From NCBI GenBank assembly GCA_050246475.1, contig JBFWVZ010000005.1, forward strand, positions 124,001 through 188,000: 64,000 nt of DNA, written 5' to 3'. Position numbers and translations under genes: made by a program. The notes below the pieces were generated by a model. The model searched no databases and was not told the origin of the DNA. It saw only the letters and a program-made list of their open reading frames with translations. This DNA comes from CADEEL01 sp050246475 (GTDB taxonomy: Bacteria > Pseudomonadota > Alphaproteobacteria > Caulobacterales > Aquidulcibacteraceae). Positions 59,057 to 64,000 of this stretch are shown here, one piece after another. Within the stretch, counting starts at the first letter, position 1. Each line of letters opens with the position of its first letter.

Positions 59057-59692
59057 CTAAGCCCGCAACGCCCTCAGGAAGAAGTCCACGGCCTTCTCCA
59101 CATGCGCGCTGATCTGCGGTTCTCCGATCTCATAGCCGGGCTCCGCAAGCGCGCGGTATTGATGGCGCGAGCGGATCATGTCGCAAAAGAAGTTCGCCGC
59201 CTGCTCATAGTCATTGATGTTTAGTTCGTCCGGCTTCGCGCGGGCGCGCAGATAGGCTGCCACCGTTTCGCGCACGCGGTCGGGCCCAAGGGTCAGGAAG
59301 CGCACCATCGTTTCCGGGAACTTGCGCCCCTCGCCGATCACGATGCGAAAGAAGGCAAGCCCGTCCGGCTCCACCAGAGCGCGCAGGAAGGACTCGCCCA
59401 TCTCCTGCAAGCCGTCGGCAACCGGCCGGTTCGGCTCAGCCGCCTTCGCCATTGGCTCCACGAAGCGATCAACCCCATCCTCGATGACGGCGAGATAGAG
59501 CCCATCCTTGTTGCCGAATTGCGCGTAAAGCGTCGCCAACGAGCCGCCGGCCCGGCGCACGACCTCGTTGACGCTCGCCGCCTCGTAACCCTGCTCGAGG
59601 AAGACAGCGCTGGCCGCCTCCAAGAAAGCGCGCCGCCGCGCTTCGCCCCGTGAGAGTTTTTCTTCTGCTTCGACTGGCGCATCAGGCGTCAT
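59057..59692 (-). CDS. TetR/AcrR-family repressor
   Basis: 211 residues. The N-terminal HTH (ARRRAFLEAASAVFLEQGYEAASVNEVVRRAGGSLATLYAQFGNKDGLYLAVIE in the DNA-binding region, ~17-68) is typical; the ligand-binding C-terminal domain is of the AcrR/TetR_C type (RSRHQYRALAE...AVDFFLRAL). Divergent from emrA-emrB across a 139-bp gap with repeated CCTATT boxes, so it most likely represses the efflux genes and itself. Confidence 0.92.
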   Translation of the reverse strand: MTPDAPVEAEEKLSRGEARRRAFLEAASAVFLEQGYEAASVNEVVRRAGGSLATLYAQFGNKDGLYLAVIEDGVDRFVEPMAKAAEPNRPVADGLQEMGESFLRALVEPDGLAFFRIVIGEGRKFPETMVRFLTLGPDRVRETVAAYLRARAKPDELNINDYEQAANFFCDMIRSRHQYRALAEPGYEIGEPQISAHVEKAVDFFLRALRA

Positions 59693-59708
59693 TTGCTGCC
59701 GCCTTTCT

Positions 59709-59753
59709 CCCTATTAACACTATGGATAAGCCTATTTGTCGCGCAAAGCCTAT
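59709..59753. promoter_or_regulatory. three CCTATT repeats in the TetR-emrAB divergent gap
   Basis: CCTATT occurs at 59709-59714, 59730-59735 and 59748-59753, the last two as part of the longer direct repeat AAGCCTATT. The spacing (21 and 18 bases) is near two helical turns. A small inverted repeat GTAG-N6-CTAC follows at about 59764. These are candidate operator sites for the TetR protein. Confidence 0.4.
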
Positions 59754-59831
59754 TGAGGATACCGTAGTGGTTGCTACATACTGCGCGAATAACAATGTCG
59801 ACTCGGCCCCGCCGAGCCGGGAGAGGTCACC

Positions 59832-60806
59832 ATGGCCGACGATGCCGGCGCAGCGCGTGCGCTCGAGGCGGGGGCCGAACTGACGCCCGCGCAAAAGCGG
59901 ATGCCGTTCGCGCGGCGCCTGCTGCTGATCGCCATTGCGCTCGCCGTGATCGCCGGCGCGGGCGCGGCCCTGCACAATTGGCAGACAGTCGGCCAATACC
60001 GCCAGACGACGGACAACGCCTACGTTCGCGCCGATATCTCCAGCGTCTCCGCGCAAGTGGAGGGCTATGTGCACCGCCTGGCTGTAGCCGAGAACCAGCA
60101 GGTGCGTGCGGGCGATGTGCTGCTTGAGATCGACAATTCGGATTTCCGCGCCGCGGTCGCGAGCGCGGAGGCGAATGTCGCGCGGGCGCGTGCGCAAGTC
60201 GGCGCGAACGCCGCCGCGCGCCGCGTCGCGGCAGCGCAATTGGAGCGTTCGCGCTTCATGGCGGAGCGGGGGCTCATCTCACCCGCCGGGCTGGACACGG
60301 CGGAAGGCGAAGCGGTGCAGACCGCCGGAACGACAGCTGCCGCGCAGGCGGAAGTCGCCGCGGCCGAGGCGGCGCTGGCGCAGGCGCGTCTCAATCTGGA
60401 GCGCACCATCATCCGCGCCCCGATCGACGGCATTGTCGGCAATCGCACGGTGCAGGTGGGCCAGTTGGTGCGCCCCGGCGCTTCGCTGATGGCGATCGTG
60501 CCGCACACGCTCTACGTCGAGGCCAACTACAAAGAGACCCAGCTTCGCCGCATGCGCGTCGGCCAGCGCGTGGAGATACGGCCCGACATCGATCGCTCTC
60601 TGCGGCTGACGGGCGTCGTTGAATCCTTCGCGCCCGCTTCAGGCAGCGAGTTCTCTTTCATCCCGACCGAAACGGCGACGGGCAATTTCACCAAGATCGT
60701 GCAGCGCGTTCCGGTGCGCATCCGCATAGACGAAACGCCCGGCGCACAAGCGCTGCTGCGCCCCGGCCTCTCCGTGACGACGACCGTCATCACGCGGGAC
60801 GAGTGA
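59832..60806 (+). CDS. emrA: EmrA/HlyD-type membrane fusion protein
   Basis: 324 residues. One N-terminal helix (LLLIAIALAVIAGAGAALH), then the biotinyl-lipoyl half-motifs (VSAQVEGYVHRLAVAENQQVRAGDVLLEID and IRAPIDGIVGNRTVQVGQLVRPG) around an alpha-helical hairpin (~95-185), then a beta-barrel domain. It joins the EmrB exporter to an outer-membrane channel; no TolC homologue is in the window. GGGAGAGG precedes the ATG; overlap of 4 bp (GTGA) with emrB. Confidence 0.93.
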   Translation: MADDAGAARALEAGAELTPAQKRMPFARRLLLIAIALAVIAGAGAALHNWQTVGQYRQTTDNAYVRADISSVSAQVEGYVHRLAVAENQQVRAGDVLLEIDNSDFRAAVASAEANVARARAQVGANAAARRVAAAQLERSRFMAERGLISPAGLDTAEGEAVQTAGTTAAAQAEVAAAEAALAQARLNLERTIIRAPIDGIVGNRTVQVGQLVRPGASLMAIVPHTLYVEANYKETQLRRMRVGQRVEIRPDIDRSLRLTGVVESFAPASGSEFSFIPTETATGNFTKIVQRVPVRIRIDETPGAQALLRPGLSVTTTVITRDE

Positions 60807-62401
60807 ACGCAATGAGCGGCGCGCCCGCCCAGGCGCAGGCCCCCGAGTGGCAAGCGATCCCAGAGCCGACTCTGGCCATCTGGATCGGCTTCATCGCCAT
60901 GATCTTCGGGAACTTCATGGCGCTCTTGGACGTGCAGATCGTCGCGAGCGCCATCGGCGACATCCAGAACGGCGTCGGCGCATCGCGCGATGAAGTAAGC
61001 TGGGTGCAGACGAGCTACCTCATCGCGGAAGTGATAGGCATTCCGCTTTCCGGCTTTCTCTCCCGCGCGCTCGGCATCCGCATCCTCTTCACCTGGAGCG
61101 CCATCGGCTTCGCGCTCGCGAGCCTCGCGTGTGCGCTCTCGTGGGATATGACGAGCCTCATCACCTTCCGCGTGATCCAGGGCTTCATCTCGGGCGGCAT
61201 GGTGCCGACCGTCATGAGCGCGCTTTATCTGATCTTCCCGCAGCGCCTGCAGGCGCCGGCCGGCGCGATGATCGGCTTGGTGATGACGCTCGCGCCCTCC
61301 ATCGGCCCCACGCTTGGCGGCTACATCTCTGAGCACTTGGGGTGGCGCGCGCTTTTCTACATCAACATCATTCCCGGCTTCCTCATCGCGTTCCTGGTTT
61401 GGAGGAACATGAAACTCGGCGGCTTCAACGCCGACATGTTCCGCCGCATCGATTTTCTCGGGCTCGTCGGCCTGGCCGCGATGCTGGGCGCCGCGCAGTA
61501 TGTGTTGGAGGAAGGTACGGGCGAGAGCTGGTTTCAATCCGGCGAGATCGTGTTCTGGACCTGTGTGAGCGCATCCGGCGCGCTCCTCTTTTTTTGGCGC
61601 ACGCTCGGCAACGACCACCCCATCGTGGATCTGCGCCCCTTCAAGGTCCCCACCTTCGCCATCGGCTGCGCGCTCGGCTTCGTCGTCGGCGCTTCGCTCT
61701 ACGGGCCCGTTTTCCTGCAGCCGCTCTTCATGGCGGAGGTGCGCGGCTACAATCCCGAACAGATCGGGCACTCGATGTTCGCACAAGGCGCAACGATGTT
61801 CGTGATGGCGCCGATCATGGGTTACGTTGGGCGCGCGATCCCGGATTTGCGGCCGATCGGCTTTATCGGCTTTCTGCTGATCGCGACGTCATGCTGGATG
61901 CAGGCGCATCTCACGCGCGACAGCGCTTTCTGGGAGTTTCTCTATCCGCAAGTTTTGCGCGGCGCGGGCATGATGATCTGCTTCATGTCGATCATGCAGC
62001 CGACGATCCAGTCCCTGCCGCTCAACCTCATTCAATCGGGCACGCCGCTCTTCAACCTGTGCCGCAATCTGGGCGGCGCCTTCGGGCTCGCGGCGCTCTC
62101 CACCGTGCAGGCGCGCTCCTATCTCATGCACCGGCATGAACTCTTCATCGCCGCCGATCCGAACAATGCACGCGTTCGGCAAATGATCGAGGGCGCGGCG
62201 CAAAATGCGCCGCCCGGCGCGGATCCAGACCGCCTCGGGCAGGTGTTCTACGCTCACATTCTGGAGCGCGAGGCGCTCGTCATGGCGTTCAATGACGGAT
62301 TCCTGATGCTCGCGGTCGCACTCGCGTGCGCGAGCTTCGCCATCTTTGCGCTGAAGCGTGCGGCCCCGCCGGCGCCCGGAACCATCGAACCCGCGCATTG
62401 A
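60803..62401 (+). CDS. emrB: DHA2-family (EmrB-type) multidrug MFS exporter
   Basis: 532 residues and about 14 helices. FMALLDVQIVASAIGDIQNGVGAS in helix 1 (motif D1), SWVQTSYLIAEVIGIPLSGFLSRALGIR (motif A region) and the antiporter motif C in MIGLVMTLAPSIGPTLGGYIS. Proton-driven export of lipophilic compounds with EmrA. Start may be GTG 60803 (overlapping the emrA stop) or ATG 60812. Regulated by the divergent TetR (inference). Confidence 0.94.
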   Translation: MNAMSGAPAQAQAPEWQAIPEPTLAIWIGFIAMIFGNFMALLDVQIVASAIGDIQNGVGASRDEVSWVQTSYLIAEVIGIPLSGFLSRALGIRILFTWSAIGFALASLACALSWDMTSLITFRVIQGFISGGMVPTVMSALYLIFPQRLQAPAGAMIGLVMTLAPSIGPTLGGYISEHLGWRALFYINIIPGFLIAFLVWRNMKLGGFNADMFRRIDFLGLVGLAAMLGAAQYVLEEGTGESWFQSGEIVFWTCVSASGALLFFWRTLGNDHPIVDLRPFKVPTFAIGCALGFVVGASLYGPVFLQPLFMAEVRGYNPEQIGHSMFAQGATMFVMAPIMGYVGRAIPDLRPIGFIGFLLIATSCWMQAHLTRDSAFWEFLYPQVLRGAGMMICFMSIMQPTIQSLPLNLIQSGTPLFNLCRNLGGAFGLAALSTVQARSYLMHRHELFIAADPNNARVRQMIEGAAQNAPPGADPDRLGQVFYAHILEREALVMAFNDGFLMLAVALACASFAIFALKRAAPPAPGTIEPAH

Positions 62402-62420
62402 ACTTTCGCGACATTCGCAG

Positions 62421-62520
62421 CCCCTCCCCCTGCAAGGGGGAGGTAAGGCGGGGGTAAGCGCATCGTCCTGCCGAAGGCTGCGCCCACCCCCTCCCAGCCT
62501 CCCCCTTTCCGGGGGAGGAG
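62421..62520. repeat. G/C-rich palindromic element, intergenic copy
   Basis: 100 bp with an outer hairpin on each side: CCTCCCCCT-GCA-AGGGGGAGG on the left and CCTCCCCC-TTTCC-GGGGGAGG on the right, with a middle part rich in GGCGGGGGT and CCCACCCCCTCCC. Same type as the copies in mutL, ileS and the M16 gene. Here it fills the gap between emrB and the amidohydrolase gene and may also serve as a terminator. Confidence 0.75.
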
Positions 62521-62577
62521 AACGTGTTGCGTCATCCGCCGCTTCACGCGCATCATGCGCACGCAAGAGGAAGCGTC

Positions 62578-64000
62578 ATGCCCGAATACGATCTCGTCAT
62601 CCGCAACGGTGAAATCGCTGACGGAAGCGGCCGCACGATGCAGACGGGCGACGTCGCCGTCGCGGGCAATCGCATCGCCGCCATCGGCAAGAACCTTCCG
62701 ACGGGGAAAGAAGAGATCGACGCGGCTGGCCTCCTGGTCACGCCCGGCTTTGTTGATGTGCACACGCACTATGACGGCCAGGCGACATGGGATTCGCATC
62801 TCGAGCCTTCGACGCGCCACGGCGTGACGAGCGTCGTCACGGGCAATTGCGGCGTCGGCTTCGCGCCATGCCGCGCGGATGATCGCGATGCGCTCGTGCG
62901 TCTCATGGAGGGCGTGGAGGATATTCCCGGCGCGGCGCTGCACGAAGGGCTGCCGTGGAATTGGGAGAGCTTCCCCGATTATCTCGATGCACTCTCGCAG
63001 CGTGCGCGCGATTGCGACATCGCCGCGATGGTGCCGCACGGCGCGCTGCGCGTCTTCGCAATGGGCGAACGCGGCATCAACCGCGATCCCGCGACTGAGG
63101 AAGACATCGCCGTCATGCGGCGCATCTTGTCGGAGGCGCTCGATGCCGGCGCCGTGGGCTTGGGCACGTCGCGCACCATCGCGCACAGAACATCGACCGG
63201 CGATTTGACGCCTATGTACGGCGCCGCGCGCGCCGAAGTCGCGGGCCTCTCGAAAACGCTCAAAGGCCGCGGCGTCTTCCAGCTCGTCTCCGATTTCGTG
63301 GATGAGGAAGAAGAGTTCGGCCTGCTCGAGGATGCGGCGAAGGCCGGCGCTTGTGCGGCGTCGTTCTCCTTGCTCCAAGCCGATCTCGCGCCCGCCAAGT
63401 GGCGCTCGCTTTTGGATCGGGTCGAAGCGGCCGATCGCGCCGGGCTCAACATCCGCGCGCAAGTGATCCCGCGTCCCGTCGGCGTGCTGCTGGGCCTTGA
63501 AGCCAGCATGAACCCGTTCACCGGCAAGCCGAGCTACCGCGCGTTGGCGCACCTGCCGCTCGCCGAACGCGTCAGAGCAATGCGTGATACGGAGATGCGT
63601 GCGCGCATCTTGGGCGAGGAGATCGACAAGACCAACCCGCTCCTCGTCTATCTCACCAACGCGTTCGCGAAATTCTTTCCGCTCGGCGATCCGCCCGATT
63701 ATGCGCCCCCACCCGAAGCCTCGATCGCCGCGCTCGCGGCCGCGCGCGGCGTCGCGCCGCAAGAACTGGCGTATGATTTGCTGCTTGAGAAGGAGGGCAA
63801 GGCGCTCTTCTATCTGCCGCTCTACAACTACACGTCCGGCGATCTCCGCGTTGTCGAGGAGATGCTCGCCCACCCGCTGACGATCTTCGGCTTGGGAGAC
63901 GGCGGCGCCCATGTCGGCTCGATCTGCGACGGCAGCGCGACGACCTACTTGCTGCAACACTGGGCGCGGGACCGCGCACGCTTCACCATCCCCGAAACGA
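62578..64000 (+). CDS. N-acyl-D-amino-acid deacylase-like amidohydrolase, cut by window end
   Basis: At least 474 residues, the C-terminus lies outside the window. Amidohydrolase (urease-like) TIM barrel: MPEYDLVIRNGEIADGSG opens the composite beta-sandwich, the metal motif HTHYDG is at 62-67 (GFVDVHTHYDGQATWD), GVTSVVTGNCGVG follows, and FGLGDGGAHVG near the end supplies the catalytic Asp. D-aminoacylases and related N-acyl-D-glutamate deacylases have this arrangement. AGAGGAAG precedes the ATG. The substrate is not certain. Confidence 0.88.
   Translation, partial: MPEYDLVIRNGEIADGSGRTMQTGDVAVAGNRIAAIGKNLPTGKEEIDAAGLLVTPGFVDVHTHYDGQATWDSHLEPSTRHGVTSVVTGNCGVGFAPCRADDRDALVRLMEGVEDIPGAALHEGLPWNWESFPDYLDALSQRARDCDIAAMVPHGALRVFAMGERGINRDPATEEDIAVMRRILSEALDAGAVGLGTSRTIAHRTSTGDLTPMYGAARAEVAGLSKTLKGRGVFQLVSDFVDEEEEFGLLEDAAKAGACAASFSLLQADLAPAKWRSLLDRVEAADRAGLNIRAQVIPRPVGVLLGLEASMNPFTGKPSYRALAHLPLAERVRAMRDTEMRARILGEEIDKTNPLLVYLTNAFAKFFPLGDPPDYAPPPEASIAALAAARGVAPQELAYDLLLEKEGKALFYLPLYNYTSGDLRVVEEMLAHPLTIFGLGDGGAHVGSICDGSATTYLLQHWARDRARFTIPET

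Overview
The window looks like chromosome from a high-GC alphaproteobacterium, most likely Caulobacterales or a Hyphomonadaceae-like relative. I infer this from GC-saturated third codon positions, BamF (DUF3035) next to lspA and ileS, an endonuclease-type MutL, a TonB-dependent receptor, frequent ATGA/GTGA gene overlaps and a possible TipN-like polarity protein. The genus cannot be fixed from sequence reading alone. I saw no rRNA, tRNA, CRISPR array, insertion sequence or prophage. Nearly all of the window is ordinary, densely packed chromosome.

Layout. 1-13.8 kb: a cut peroxiredoxin, acyl-CoA dehydrogenase, an interrupted lipoprotein metalloprotease, a YceI / cytochrome b561-YceI / TsaC operon, TadA, RluB-type pseudouridine synthase, two TerC paralogues, enoyl-CoA hydratase, three small secreted proteins that share a four-cysteine pattern, RsmD and a TIR-domain membrane protein. 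13.8-21 kb: a run of secreted proteins built from one PPC-like domain, MutL, a GlxA-type AraC regulator and a LOG protein. 21-28.3 kb: a minus-strand envelope operon (ileS, 40-residue membrane peptide, lspA, bamF, active and inactive M16 peptidases). 28.5-38 kb: a TonB-dependent receptor, two oligopeptide-binding proteins and two Opp permeases, with no ATPase in the window. 38-50 kb: housekeeping (pdxH, aroC, a GreA/GreB protein), metallo-hydrolase, acyl-CoA ligase, TPR-sulfotransferase, methyltransferase, and a DUF2235 hydrolase head-to-head with an HExxH protein. 50.5-56 kb: coiled-coil membrane protein and a four-gene Mla-type lipid transport operon. 56-64 kb: hydrolase, glutathione peroxidase, YfcC-type transporter, two 30-residue twin microproteins behind a CRP-like box, TetR/EmrA/EmrB efflux, and an amidohydrolase cut by the window end.

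The most unusual signals are these. (1) Two tandem 30-residue hydrophobic microproteins, 20/30 identical, sit opposite a transporter with a perfect TGTGA-N6-TCACA palindrome between them. (2) A family of G/C-rich palindromic elements lies in frame inside mutL, ileS and the start of an M16 peptidase gene, with another copy in an intergenic gap. (3) A single in-frame TAA separates the lipoprotein signal from the catalytic domain of a metalloprotease. (4) There are local expansions of two secreted families (CxC proteins and PPC-like domains). (5) A b561-YceI fusion is paired with a free YceI. None of these amounts to a demonstrated new system. They are the places I would look first.
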